From positions 3,658,001 to 3,722,000 of the forward strand of contig CADCXD010000018.1 in the NCBI GenBank assembly GCA_902806575.1: a DNA stretch of 64,000 nucleotides, read 5' to 3'. This document shows, one piece after another, positions 33,219 to 46,117 of this stretch. The notes beneath the pieces were generated by a model. That model was not told the origin of the DNA, did no database searches, and worked only from the letters and a program-made list of their open reading frames with translations. The position numbers and the translations under genes were made by a program. Source of the DNA: Jackrogersella multiformis (lineage: Eukaryota > Ascomycota > Sordariomycetes > Xylariales > Hypoxylaceae). Each line of letters opens with the position of its first letter. Position 1 is the first letter of the stretch.

Positions 33219-35861
33219 ATGGGCCGATGCGATACCTGTGCCGCCCTAACGGTCGAGGATATAAGGGATGGGATGACCGTTTACCACACGAGCCTCCGCT
33301 CCCTCCGCGACTCGGCAGCTGCGGATTGCGATATGTGTCGGCTGTGCTGGACGTCTATCCAGCAGGCCGAGCTCCCAAAGGCCGTCGCCGCCGTCCTAGA
33401 AGGCAGATGTCGGGAGGAGGACGGGGGCCAGCCCCTGCACGACGAGCGGGTGTGGCTCACGGGATCCTTCCAGGACACATTCCGCCGCCGCGGCGGAAGC
33501 ACGTCCGGCTCGACGAGCGCGAAGGTGAACAGGTCGGACCCGGGTAGCCAAGTATACGTGAGCTGCGGGAACAAAGACGACCCGGAGACGACTGTTTCGG
33601 AGCCGGTGCTACGGAGCGAACTAGACGTGTTCGCGGATCCAGGTGCCGTCCCGCCGACCAAACCCAACCCATGCTGCTCCCCATTACTGACGGTGCAATT
33701 TTTGGCGCTCACGCATAGGCACGCCAGCCGCGTCGCTTTTCGTCGAACGCTACATCACGGCCGATCGGAACCCTGACGGGCACCTCGAGTTCGCCCGCGC
33801 GATGCTCTCCGTATGTAAAAGGAGACATCCGGAGTGCGGGTCCGCAGACGCAGACACGTCACCGGAGATGCCCACGCGCGTGCTCGACATAGGCACCTCC
33901 CCGGGCTCGGCGAGGATAGTGAATGCCCATGCTAGCGGGCTACGCGAGCCGTACCTTGCGCTGTCCTACTGCTGGGGCCAAGGGGTGCGCCACGCGACGG
34001 AGCTGAACGACGGAAACATCGCCTCTCTCCTGGAGTTCATCGACGAGACAGCCCTGACGGCCACGCATCTGGAATGCATGACCCTCGCCCGCCAGCTGGG
34101 TATCCGCTACGTCTGGATCGACTCGTTGTGCATCATCCAGGGCAACCTCGCCGACTGGAACTACGAGTCTAGGCGAATGGCGCAGGTCTACGGAAACGCC
34201 ACGCTCACCGTCGTCGCCGCGCGATCGGCCGACAGCCGGCTAGGCTTCGTAGCTAACCGGCTCGACCAGGCGGCGCCGCCGTGCGCTCTGCCGCTCGGCC
34301 ACAAGAACGACGACGGGCAGGATATGGGGGATATATTCCTTTGCCTGTCGCGCTCGAGGAAAAAGGGGCCCCTAAACGGGAGGGGCTGGTGCTTCCAGGA
34401 GGCGGTGCTGAGCAGGCGGAAGCTCATCTTCGAGACCCAGAAAATCTCCTTCTCGTGCCAGCTGACCGAGCGCTGGGAAAGCGGCCAGGCGGACAATTCG
34501 GACCAGCTACGCACACAGTTATTTCAGAGCGTACCAAATAACACTCTTACCGATACTAATTGTAGCACTACTGCTAGAAACGAGGAACTGGATCGAGGAC
34601 AGCTGCGGGCCCAGATGCTGGACTTATGGTACAATAAAATCTTATCGAACTACACGCAGCGGCAACTAACGAATCCGCACGATATCTTTGCGGCCGTCAG
34701 CAGTATCGCGCAGCTAGCACAGCGATCGATCGGGTCCCGCTACCTAGCTGGGCTGTGGGAGGCCGACATGGTTCGCGGCCTGCTGTGGTACACCATGTTC
34801 TCTTTTGGCGGGAGACCCACGCCTGACTTCCGGTCGCCAGTCTCGCCCGGAGAAAATTTCGAGCCTATGAGGCCTCGTGACCAGGACGGTAAACCGGTGG
34901 CTCGAGCTCCATCGTGGTCGGTATGTATACACTACTCCGGAACTTAATACAGGCTGCCTATATTCATATTTACATATAAACAGTGGGGCTCAATCCAGGG
35001 CCAAGTCCACGAGAGGTCGTCACCTCGGGATGTAGCTATGCTCAAAGACCCGTCGAACTACCTCATCCAGCCGAAGCCCAGTCCGAAACAGCGGGCAGAT
35101 GGCAATAATCATAGCAACGATGACTACGATCATCTAACAGCAACGTGGACAGCACCAGGCAGCCCCCACTGCGACGCCGACGTGCTCCACATGCCAGCCT
35201 GCGAGCTCTGCTTCCTTGGACGCCCGAAGCGGGTCCGCTGCTCGACGTGGGCCGAGACCGCCGGCTTCGACGGCAAGTGGAAGGCCCCGAAGTTCCGCAG
35301 GCGCCGGCTAGCCAAGCAGGGGTACATGGTGCTCCTCGAGCCCGCAGAGTCAGAGTATGCACGCCTGCGCGAGCTCGGCTTGCTCCCTAGCGACGACTCG
35401 CTTTCTGCCATTCCACCTACTGCTAGTGCTGGTGGCGATGGCGATGATGCTGTCGTCTCCCCCGCTCTGGTCTTCGCCGAAGCGTGTTTCGACGTTGCCG
35501 AAGAACGCGCCGGCGTGACCGACTGCTGGTTCCTGCCGCTGGTCAGGGGGAAGTGGACGGGCTTGCTGCTGCGCAGGGACCCGTCAGACGGTAAATTCCG
35601 GCGTCTCGGTGCTGCTGTGGTGTCGAAGAAGGAGGTATGTAGTCATTCCCCATTTATAATATATTTCTCGCTTCGAGGTGTGATCTCCCCGTTCGACAAG
35701 CTCGCCCGGTTCGAGAAAATCGCGCTTGCGAAACGAGTCCAAATAAAACTGTCCCGCCCCTAAACAATGACCTTTTAGTAAACGGTGTCGATGAGCTAAC
35801 TATCTCGCAGCTTCTTCCGTGGGTAGTCTCCGGGCCCGAGGAGGAAGTTATTTTGGTCTGA
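33219..35861 (+). CDS. HET-domain (heterokaryon incompatibility) protein
   Basis: Exons are 33219-33642, 33719-34920, 34984-35634 and 35811-35861, in total 2,328 nt (775 residues). The junctions are supported by frame and by the family segment RAPSWSWGSI recreated at 34920/34984. The N-terminal region has a C-x2-C pair (CDTC) and CDMC/C clusters typical of proteins with this architecture. The HET domain begins near residue 220 with YLALSYCWG and continues through YVWIDSLCIIQ and RMAQVYGNATLTVVAA. HET proteins trigger cell death when genetically different hyphae fuse; family membership alone does not show that this one does. The final exon, LLPWVVSGPEEEVILV, is short and least certain. The gene is far more GC-rich than the neighbouring transposon and shows no RIP damage. 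Confidence 0.88.
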
Positions 35862-37011
35862 AATGTGTCTAGGATCCCCTGCAACGTCCATATCATGAAC
35901 AAAGAGATTGTATATAATATAGATACCCCTGCTGGAGCTGGCCTGGCGTTATGTATAGGTATTAATAGACCAAATCATTGAATGAGGACTTCCCCGGTAT
36001 TGTAGAAACAATAGAAGATTCATCCCTTATATTGCATTACACCAACGAGTCGATGCATGTGTTCTACTGGAAAGGTGAATAACACTGCCCTGAGTGAGGA
36101 TGTCATCAATAATCCAACAGATTGTATAAAAATATGGATAAACTCTAACCAAGTTCATACCTTCAAGTAGGTCAAGACATTGAAATTAGCTTATACCGTA
36201 AGCATAGGAGAAAGAATAAAAACGAAGGTGAAGTAAAGAAAAAATCATATCCCAGAAACGGGGCATCCCCGCCGACCGACCTAGAAGTTCCGTGATCAGA
36301 TTTACTAGGGAGGGTAGGCCCGATAATCACTTAAGCAAAACATTGGCCAGCTGTAAAATAAATACAAACCGCGAGGTTAGACATCCTACCAAAGAACTGC
36401 TTCTAGAAAAGAATACCAATTCGGAATTATATTGCACACTCCACCAAAGGAAGCAAAATCACCCCTTACCCCTATCCCTTTAAGTAATAGGTGTGTACCT
36501 ACCTAGTAGATAAATAAATCTTCCCCATTAGCACAGCGACCAATCCCTCCATTCACAAAGACACCTACACCTACCTACCTCAGCACCTATCAACAACAAC
36601 GCACCTTCATAAACTCATTCATACCTAAATAAATAAATAAGTAAAAATCCAAAGTCGAATTTTCTTTAATACATAGCCTAGCCTACACCTTATACGAGCT
36701 CTCCGCCCAGCGCAACCAGCACGACTCGAGTGGCGAGCCGGTGCCGGTGCCGATGCCTCACCGTCACCGTCGTATGTTATGTTATGTTACTCTAGAGCTA
36801 CTCGAGTGAGAAAATCCCGTTGATGCCAAGTCCATTTTGATCGCCTCTCCCCTAGCGCGGAAAATACAAAGTACCTACCTAGGTAGATAGGAAGAAAAAG
36901 GAAAGATGCTACGCAGCCGCCATTCCCGCGAGCGGTCTCGTTAAGTACACATCAAGCATGCATGACAAGCCGATGATCTTGCAATCAACCGTGTTATTTA
37001 GTCCATTCTGT
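35862..37011. other. Intergenic region between convergent HET and eIF5B genes
   Basis: It holds the two 3' flanks. No gene was recognised. ACCTAGGT palindromes lie near 36500 and 36877. Confidence 0.5.
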
Positions 37012-40000
37012 CTAGTTGATATCAAACAGCGGCTTGAGCTTGATGATGAGTTGCCACTCGTCGGTTGACACTTCTTTTCGGTAGAATTCCTTCAGTGTGT
37101 CGATGCTGGCCCTTGAGATCAAGCTGTAGAGTGTATCCTTTTCTTCAAGTTGCCGGCCGTAAGTAGGCTGGTGACCACCCATTTCGATCTTGATAGCCAC
37201 CGACGGCTGACCCTTCTTGCAAACCGGAATCTGCTTGTGATCTCGCTCGATTGAAGTCCTATGCGATGGTTAGTTAGTCAAACAAAAACTGGTTTACGTT
37301 GTTCTAAAACCACTTACACTCTGCCTAGCTGAATAACCTCCTTAATACCAGTTATCGGGTTTTGCTTGACGGCAGCAACTGGAGTGTTGACCTTCAGGTT
37401 GCCATCTACTACGTCAACACCCACAACGATAGGGCCTGTCTTATTGAAGACGGCAACAGTGTTGAGAATACAAGGGAAGACTGCCAGCATCTTAGATTCC
37501 TCCTTCTTCTTCTCCAATTGCTCGTCCATATGTTTTGTGAAGGCATCGAAAAGGTGGTAGATGATGTCGGCGGTAAAGATCCTTATTCCATTCTCATCAG
37601 CATATGCCTGCGCGTCCTTGTCGATCTTTACATCGAAACAGAGCATAATTGCGTATTCGGGGGTTTTCTCGAGCATAGTCCCGCATTGGACAACATCTCG
37701 CTTGAATACGGGGCCGATGCCCACATTTGCCACAGGAATCTTGCAGTCTTTCAAGAAGTCGAGCAAAGCTTCAAGAGAACCTAGAGTCGAAGCCTGCACG
37801 CTAACACCACGTCCGGTCGTAGCAACGCGGCTGAATAGCTTGTTGAGATCTGACTCGACTTCCTCCTCGAGGTCCTCTTCGTCGTCGTCAGGACCAACCA
37901 CGAGTAGTCGAGATCCAGCAATAGCCCCTTCGAGACCAGGCGCACTGATCTTGACACCCATGGCGGCCTTGACCTCCTTGTTGTGCACATATTGGGATTT
38001 GACACGCAGTTCTTTCATGACTGCTGGTGTTAGAAGTGCGCGAATATTTGTGGTAATCGCGCCCTCTACACCGCATACTACTATCCGATCGCTTTCTCGG
38101 AGGATACCATTAGACAAGATCACATCAATAGTCATACCGAAACCTTCGATCGCCTTGACTTCGAGGACGGTGGCCTGGACCTCGGAAAGGTACATCAGGG
38201 ATCCCACCATTCTCTCCTGGGTTAGTTGGAGAATCAGTTTCAACATGTCGGGAATACCCTCGCCAGTGTGGGCCGAAGTTGGTACCAGAGAGACGAATCT
38301 AGCCATAGACTTGTTCTCGTAGTAGAGCTCGGCGTTGAATCCTTGTTCGGAAAATGCGAGTTTCGTCTGCTCTAATCGATTCTTGAATTCGTTCTGGACA
38401 CCCTTATTCTGGAGGGCCAAGCTTTCCTGGAAACCATTGTTGTCAACCTTCTTCCAGCCATAGAGACGATCTATCTTGTTGAGAGCGACAATGAAAGGCG
38501 TCTTTCGGTCCCGGAGCAGTTTCATCGATTCGAGGGTTTGAGGCTCGAGACCGTGCATAATGTCAACAACCAAGATGGCGATGTTGCAAAGCGATGAACC
38601 TCTGGATCTAAGATTGGAGAAAGACTCGTGACCAGGGGTATCGATGATCAAGAGACCTGGAACCTTGAATTCGAATGATCCGTCCGTGTTGACAACCGCA
38701 GTCTTCTGCTTGATGGCCTCGACAGGGAAATACGTCGCACCGATCTGTTGCGTGATACCACCAGCTTCGCCTTCCTGGACGTTTGTCTGTCTGATCTTGT
38801 CCAGCAGCTTTGTCTTTCCCGTATCGACGTGTCCCAGGATACAGCAGATTGGAGAACGGAGATTGTCCTTGGACCTAGCAGCAAGGGCGGCTTGGTGAGC
38901 CTTCTCTCGTCTGTCGGCAGCTTCCTTCTTCCGTCGAGCTTCCGCCGCTCGCACCGCTGTTGTTGCTTCATCTTCAGAGGACGACTCCTCGGATTCGGAT
39001 TCATCTGATTCGGCTTTTGGTCTCGACGGTAGCCCCTTATGTGATTTAGATTGTGCTCCCTTCTTATCAGCGGACCCCTCGCCTTCCTCGTCCGATTCGG
39101 CATCCCAACTATCCTTAACATTATCATCAGCAGCTACGGCAGCCTCCCAGTCGTCTTCAACATCGCTCTCTTCTTTTGCCTCTTTCGCTTTGGCTGCTTC
39201 GGCGGCGGCGGCGGCTGCGGCTGCTTCCTTAGCCGTCTTTTCTTCGGCTTCCTTAGCTAGAGCTTCAGCTTGTTGTTTCGCCCGCTCAGCAGCTTCTGCT
39301 AGAACTTTCTCCTGATCGACCTAGTAGAATGCGAGTTAGTTCGCAATTCGAGTTGGATTTGAGATATAGACAAGAAGGGGATAGGTATTGCTGTGGATAA
39401 GCACCTTTTGGTCGGTCTTCTTGCCACGCTTCTTGCCATCATAGACAATCTTCTTCTTGCCCTCGTTACCATCTTCAGAGGGGCCGACCTTGATGCCAGC
39501 AGCAATCATCTGCTGAAGCTTCCTCTCGTTTCGAGCCTTATCCTCTCTTTGTGCCTTAGTAAGGAATTTGCCTTCCTTCTTGAGCTGATCAATCCTCTCC
39601 TTTTCTTTTTGCTTCTTACGGGCCTTCTCCTCTTCTCTTCGCCTATTCGCCTCGACTTCCTCCTGCTCGAGCTCCGCTAATCGGGCTTTCTCCTCGGTGG
39701 CAAGGCGCTCGGCGTCCTCTCGTTGCCGTCGCAGATCCTCCTGCTGTTTCTGGAGGGCCAAGAGATGTGGGGGGAGTTTCTTGCCTTTCTTCCCAGTAGT
39801 GTCAGCTTCCGGTGCGGTAGTATCTTTCTTCTCTTCTACAACCGCCTTTGCCGGCTCGGCAGCCTTCGGAGCAGGGGCCGGTGTTGTGGTCTTCTTCTTC
39901 GCAGCCTAAGACGCACTCGGAGTCAGTCTGGGACCATAAGGTAGAAGCCTCTGGAGCTTCTCTCACCTGTTCCTTTTTCCTCTGCTTCTCTCTCTCCTTT

Positions 40001-40431
40001 CTCAATTTCTCCTTCTCGGCTTTAGTTAACATTCTTCCGTCCTCTCCCACCTCATCATCCCCCGCAGGAGCTGCCGCGGGTTTGGTCTGCTGCTTGTTTT
40101 GCTTTCCACCCTTGCCCTTCTTCTCAGGGAGGGCGAACTCATCCTCCATATTTGCTTCTTCGGGCGCTTTAGCTGCAACTTCGGGTACGGGTTCAGCGCC
40201 AGGATCGACAAAATCCTCGGACAAGCCCTTCTTCTTTCGCTTCTCCCGGTTCTTCTTCATCATGGCCATGAGACCGCTCACGGGTGCTTCTTCTTCTCCA
40301 TTATTTTCCTCTGGAGCTCCGTCAGCGGCAGGGGCAGCGTTGTCCTCTCCATTTGCAGTTGCAATCGATTCGCCTAGTTCTGCCTCCCAGTCGTCGGCCG
40401 CCTTCTTGTTTCCCTTCTTCTTGGGCGGCAT
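37012..40431 (-). CDS. Translation initiation factor eIF5B
   Basis: Four exons (40431-39967, 39905-39405, 39320-37318, 37258-37012) give 1,071 residues. The N-terminal 440 residues are a Lys/Glu-rich low-complexity and coiled-coil tract, as in all eIF5B proteins. The GTPase follows: G1 GHVDTGKT (about 485-492), switch I region GGITQQIGATYFP, G3 DTPGHESF, G4 NKIDR and G5 SAHTGEG. The C-terminal EF-Tu-like and IF2-like domains continue to KLKPLFDIN. It is the universal cytosolic GTPase that joins the 60S subunit to the 48S complex. The length and order match fungal Fun12/eIF5B. Introns are 61, 84 and 59 nt. Confidence 0.97.
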
Positions 40432-41664
40432 TTTGACGGTGGTATGATATGAATGTAGAGGGACTGGTATGAGTGGTGACTGCGAGGTCAGATCGTGAAT
40501 GTGAATTCCGATAGGTAATGAGGCTTCAAGTAAATAGATGTGCGCCTCGGTGTTGGTGTTAGTGTTAGTTGGGACGTTTAAGAGACAGTGGGGTTATAAA
40601 CTGTCTACGTATAAAAATGACGAGTTGCGAGTTGCGAGTTGCTGGTGACGAGTGACGAGGGGCTTTCAGATAAAAGGCGGCAAATTGGTCGGAATAATGT
40701 TTTCCTTTTCCTTAGCACGAGGTATGTATTCCTTAGTGCCGACCGTGCAAACTTGGTGCACCCTGTTCCCAGTTAGTCACTTTGGTTACAAGTGACAAAC
40801 TCAAAAATCTTAACGAGAGAAATTGTTTTATTTAACTTTCCTGCAACGTGGTGTTCGTCGATAGAAGGATGTAATAGGAAGAAGGGTTAGGGCCGTTCTT
40901 GCCTTCGTAGTAGTGGGGTAATAGGCAAGATCAACGCTGATGACGGTACGTTCTTGGGTGGTACCTATAGGAATGTACAGTGGGCCTTTTCCTTTTTCCC
41001 TCTCGTGTCTGGGTAAGACGGAACAATATTTTTTTGTGAATGGAACTTGCACAACACAGTTATGAAGGATTAAGCGAATCAATTCCTTATCGATACAGCT
41101 TGATTAGATAACATGGTCATCACGAGGTACCATGTACATCCTCCCCCCTATTTATTTTAAGGGGTACTCTCGACTTCCAAATCAATGACTCAAAGTAGTT
41201 TCATCATCATTCCTATTCTCTGTAAGAAACCACCTCAACCTCCAATCTCCTGCCCAGTTTTGACATCTGTTAGGTATGAACTCTCTTCGTTGCCGTCATC
41301 CAATGATACATTCATAGCCTAAACGGGTTTCTATCCTAGCCTAAGAATGTGATAGTAACGTAAAGTAGACTCCCCTTTTGAAACTCCTCGCCATAACGAC
41401 CGCCGTAAAGGTCATTCCATGTCATCGTTCTCGTCTCCTTCTCTCCTCTCACTCCATAGCCAGACTCGGAACTACCGGAGACCCTGTCTAGCATCATTTT
41501 AGAATCTACCTCCATCACCCTTTTCTTTCTAACACGCCAACCACAAATCTTAGGAAATAATAATTTTCGTTGAGACTACCTAGGTAGTCAATCGCTTCGG
41601 TAACGTTTGTTTTTTCAGTTGAGTCTGTTGCGAATCGAACGCTCATAACGTAGCTATAGTCCGG
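40432..41664. other. eIF5B promoter and 3' flank of the DDB1-like gene
   Basis: No gene is seen. Short direct repeats of GAGTTGC/GTGACGA occur at about 40620-40660, upstream of the eIF5B start. An ACCTAGGT palindrome lies near 41578. Confidence 0.5.
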
Positions 41665-44600
41665 TCACGAAAGGACGGGTGAGAGATACCACTTGAGGAT
41701 GCTGTAAGCCAGCTCAAAGTACAACTCGACGTTGCTTGTCTCCAGAGATAAATAATTGCCATCCTCATCCAGAGGACCAAGAAGTTCTTGGAACCGGTGT
41801 AGATGTTGTGGTTCCGAAACGAGTTCTTCCAATGCGCGTCTATCGAGGCATCTCTGCAGAATGTCCCCGTCTACTTGCATGTTCAATCTCGGATACATAT
41901 TGGGCTCCGGATCGAGTTGAGCGATAGTTGAGTCTGACGAGGTATGTGGGCATATTGGTGGGAATATCATCGCCAAGTTCTGAATGAACCTAAGGAATCG
42001 CCAGGCATCCTCGTTCAAGAGCGAAAAGTGCTGAAGTGATCCATCGATGGTAAGGCCGATGATATCGGACCCAGGAAATCCGGTAGGGATACAACCATAA
42101 CGGGGTCGGTTCTTAGCCGTTGTCCATACAGCTCTGGTGAATCCTCGAGAGAATCTCCTGACGGATGCCTCAAGCTCCGCCTGAAATACCAAACTCAATG
42201 GCCTCTCTTCTTCGTCGGGAGCCCATAAGCCATGAATGCCGCACATCGGATCGGACAACGCGGTTACAGGGGCATCAAATGAGCCCATTTCAATGGCATG
42301 TAAACTCTTTCGGCAGGTATCGTCTGTATGTAACTGGCCCATCTGTTCGCCCTCTTCGAAAAATTGGCTTGTGTAGTCAAGAATCATAAGTGAGTGGTTA
42401 GTCGTAAGCACGTGCAGCCGTCCATTTATTACTTCCATGCCAGAAGCCGGAGATGGCAATTCGTACTGCCTCGTAACCTTGAACTTGCCTTGTTCAATTT
42501 GGTGGTATTGAATATTGTCCCCGACGCATAGGAACACACCACATTCATCCGTTGCAACCGACCATATGGGGCCGTCCCGTATTTTCCGATCGAATTTCGT
42601 CCAGAACCGTATCCGCCGAGGCACGCTAGGTTGGGTCGATACATCCTCGGATTCGGCCGAAATTATCAAGAGGAGGCCCTCGTTATCTTTCCTACGCATA
42701 GCGAGTACAATCCAGTCCCCACGAACAGACCCGTTTCTGTACGCCCAGGTTGTGAGAGACATAGCTCGGGTTTCTGCATTTCCTAGACCTGTAATATAGT
42801 CTACTACATGGTAACTATAACCTTCGGTTAATTTCCTCCTCTCTATGGGTTGCGATAAGTCATGTCCCGTCTCGGGATCAAGGAAATGCAAGGAAGGTAA
42901 GCCATTTTTGGAAACGACGGTAATAAGAGCACCCAGCCTCCTAGAATAGATAATCTTCACCGGTGTTCCATTAACAGGGAAATACCGTGGAACCGGCTTT
43001 GGTCGACGTTGCAGTTCGGTGACCATGATTCGCGGGCCGGCAATCATTATCATCGTCGCGTTCCCATATTCGGGAAGTTGCTCATGTAATGATGCAACGG
43101 AGTTGATCGGAGGGGAAGACATGTTTGGTCTATCGCCATCAGTGGGCCAAACGTGATATATCTCCTCGAAACGATTCCCTTGGCGGTCTGATACGTAGCT
43201 CGTCATCATCGCAAGTTCGGCATCGCTACAGACCAAGATTGAATTAGGATCTCCAACAGCGGCGCCAGAATAAACACGACATGGCGAGACGTTGAATTTA
43301 TCCCGACATATTTTGTGGCTTTCGGGCCGCGACTGGTCTAGCTGAATTGTAAGCACTTCTCCGTTTCTAGTTCCAGCTATGACGATTGCTTGGCCAGATC
43401 GTTCGTCAAGATGAACGATACTCGTTAGGGCTCCGAAGGGATTGAGATCCCAGGAATCAATCAAACCATGGCCCGCGCTCATCGCAGCTATACAGAAGAT
43501 TAATGGCATATCATTTCGAGTTCTCTAATGATCACGTACCCGGTAGTAACGTTAGAAGAACAGGCGTCGCGGAGACTTGTTGCTCTAGATCGGCAGGGTA
43601 GATGGCCAGAACTGGATCTTTGCCTTTCCAAAGACCGGCCAGGATAACGACACTATCAGCAATTCTCCCCATTGCAAGGCAAGTGACTTCACCTTCTACG
43701 TCAAATACTCGTTGTAACGAAACCTCGAAACCGCTCATGCCAAGCAGGATGATTTTGAACTCTGACCCTGAATAGACCGCCAAGGCGATTGTGTTACCAT
43801 CAATGGCTGCATCCGCTACAACAGCGGTGTAGTCTCCTATTATGGTGTTTGTCAAAGTCTGAGAACTGCAGTCCAATTTTCGTTAATCACCATCAAATCT
43901 CTTTCTAGCCGGGAAGACTTACGAGCCAGCCGGAGTAACGACTGTGATATAGTTCGTCGTAATTTGCACCACCACACCATTGGCTTCTTGGACTGTTAGT
44001 GTTGTTGACGTTAGATCATATAGTGTAGCACCGTGGTCTTTTTCTGATGCCTCAGATAGATCTCGAGATAGATGCAGAACGGCGGATCCATTAGGGAGGG
44101 CGAGGAGTATAAAGAAGCCGTCGTTCACAGCTCCATCAAAGTTAGATACTGCCCAGCACTGCCTTATGTTAGAGGAATATGCAAGATCAAGCCCGATTCT
44201 AGCTTGAATGCCGTATCGAAACTGCGTGATAGCACCGGTTATACCTCTGCCACTACAAGCAAAAACCTTGTCTGGCTGGTAGACAGCCATCTTCCCAATC
44301 GAGGAGCTCGAACCCTCCATGCTATCCTCAAACATTCCATCGTTAGCCACAACGAAGTCTACAGTCGGAGACCAATTTGGAATTGAGCCGATTCTCTGTG
44401 GAGATTGTCTCGCTTCGACCTGCCAGAGATGGTCATGTAAGCAAAAGAAGTACAAAAAAATGAAGTCAATATCACTAACATTCCAAACTGCTCCCGGGCC
44501 GGAGTCTCCGCCGGTGACTAGAACGTCACCGAAGAGATGAAAAAGACATGCAAAGGCCGTGTCAATATTGCAGTCCACAGAACCCATACTAACATTCGTC

Positions 44601-46117
44601 TGGACGCTTGTCTCGATTTCTGGCACGTCGCCGCATTCGAGAAAGTTGATGAGGCCATCTTCCCTTGCCAGGTAGATGACGTCTTTCCTATCGTGATACG
44701 GCGGGTGCCTTATAGGTCTGGTCCATGCTGTCAACAGCGGCTCCCGAGTACCGTGATGCAGTTCGGTATCGTCCCGATTATTTAGATTGAATTGGATAAA
44801 CGTAGGGGGACCGCTTAGGATATCCGAGCAAGAGGCTGTAATACGCTCGGTGATTATTAGAAAAGCATTTCGGACTTTAAGGGGCACAACCAACAACGGC
44901 ATGCGATAGTCGTCATCGAGTCTATAGCCGTTTCTTTCTTCGGATAATACTTTTCTCAGATCAGAAGTGTTTTCCCATTCGTATATCGCCAACTTGGAGA
45001 CTTCTGGCTGGACCAAAATAAGCATTAGGATTATTTGTACCTCATTTCCATGGGTTGGATGGAGGAACTCGATCTTGTGGATGATACCCTTGACAGACCG
45101 AGCTTCCCTAGATTTGATTGGTTGCAGGGGGACCCCTTCCGAATATTGGGCTCGTAGTTCTTCCATCGATTCGAGCTGGTACACGATGAAGAGATCCTCG
45201 GCGCATCCCACGGCCAGAAAAGTTGAGGAGGGATCGATAGCCATATGAAACCCGGGATAAACGAGACGTTTCCCAGGCATTTTGTGAGTCGAAGAAACGA
45301 AGATCCAACTGTTAGCAGGCCCTTGCTGCAGGAACAGGAACACCAAGTCGCCCTTCTCAAGTACTAGGACTAGCAGCTGAGGAGGTAGTATTGAGTTCAT
45401 GCCTCGGAAACCAGTGCCCGTGGTACCTATACCACCCATTTCCGTATCAAAATCCTCGGTCTTGACATGAGTAGTATCTTCAGCACTTTCGCTAGCCTTG
45501 CGTGAATACTGAGGAGAACCCATGACTACGGCGTTACGTATTCTGGATCCGAAGTTCTTCTTCTTGACGACGTCTTGAAGCTGCCTATCACGACCAAGCT
45601 CGCATATCTGAACACAATGATCCTAGGTAGAAGTTAGAATGCAATGTACGTCATCACCGAGCACAACGTAGCGAGTTGTTGAATATCGTCAGCCTGTTAA
45701 AAAGGGGGAAAATATATGTCACAGAAAAGACATCCCTCATTTCCTCAAGAGGAAGGTTATCAAATAGTACTACCCGGCGTATAAACCCACATGGCCCGAG
45801 ACGGTTATACTGGCTCCCTAAAACCACAGGACACTGCCAGGAGGAAAGTGAAAGAGGGGAGAAGAGGGGAGAGTTAGACTTACTCCAATCAAGGCAACAT
45901 CATTATAGCGAGCAGATCGAAGCTGTACAGGGAGAACCCATCTTATGACAGGACATTCGACGATCGTTCTTGTGAGCAGGCCGTATGTAGGTGGCTTCGA
46001 GAATGACTGCCTCCCCGTCTTACGGCGAACAGTAGCATTATCTCTCAACAGCTCATCGGCAGAGACGGTATGCGTCACCCATTCGTCATTTTCGAAGACG
46101 TGAGTCTGGAGCGACAT
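41665..46117 (-). CDS. DDB1/CPSF160/SF3B3-like beta-propeller protein (Mms1 N-terminal domain)
   Basis: Exons are 46117-45884, 45622-44480, 44419-43923, 43865-43540 and 43487-41665: exactly 4,023 nt (1,340 residues). The N-terminal region DVALIG|DHCVQICELGRD and the later propeller strands (LLVLVLEKGDLVFLF; VGCAEDLFIVYQLESM; DVIYLAREDGLINFLE; VLVTGGDSGPGAVW) are typical of the Mms1_N/CPSF-A superfamily. Members include the cullin-4 adaptor DDB1, polyadenylation factor CPSF160 and splicing factor SF3B3. It looks too divergent for any of those three, and is best described as a fungal paralogue of unknown partner. The 60-nt third intron has no stop and could be retained in frame. The first intron (261 nt) is longer than others here. 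Confidence 0.82.

Noticed and set aside
44420..44479. Reading the 60-nt stretch in the DDB1-like gene as coding
   Set aside because: It is in frame without stops but has a GTTAGT donor, a CAG acceptor and Phe/Leu-rich translation that breaks a conserved propeller strand; an intron is more likely, though retention cannot be excluded.
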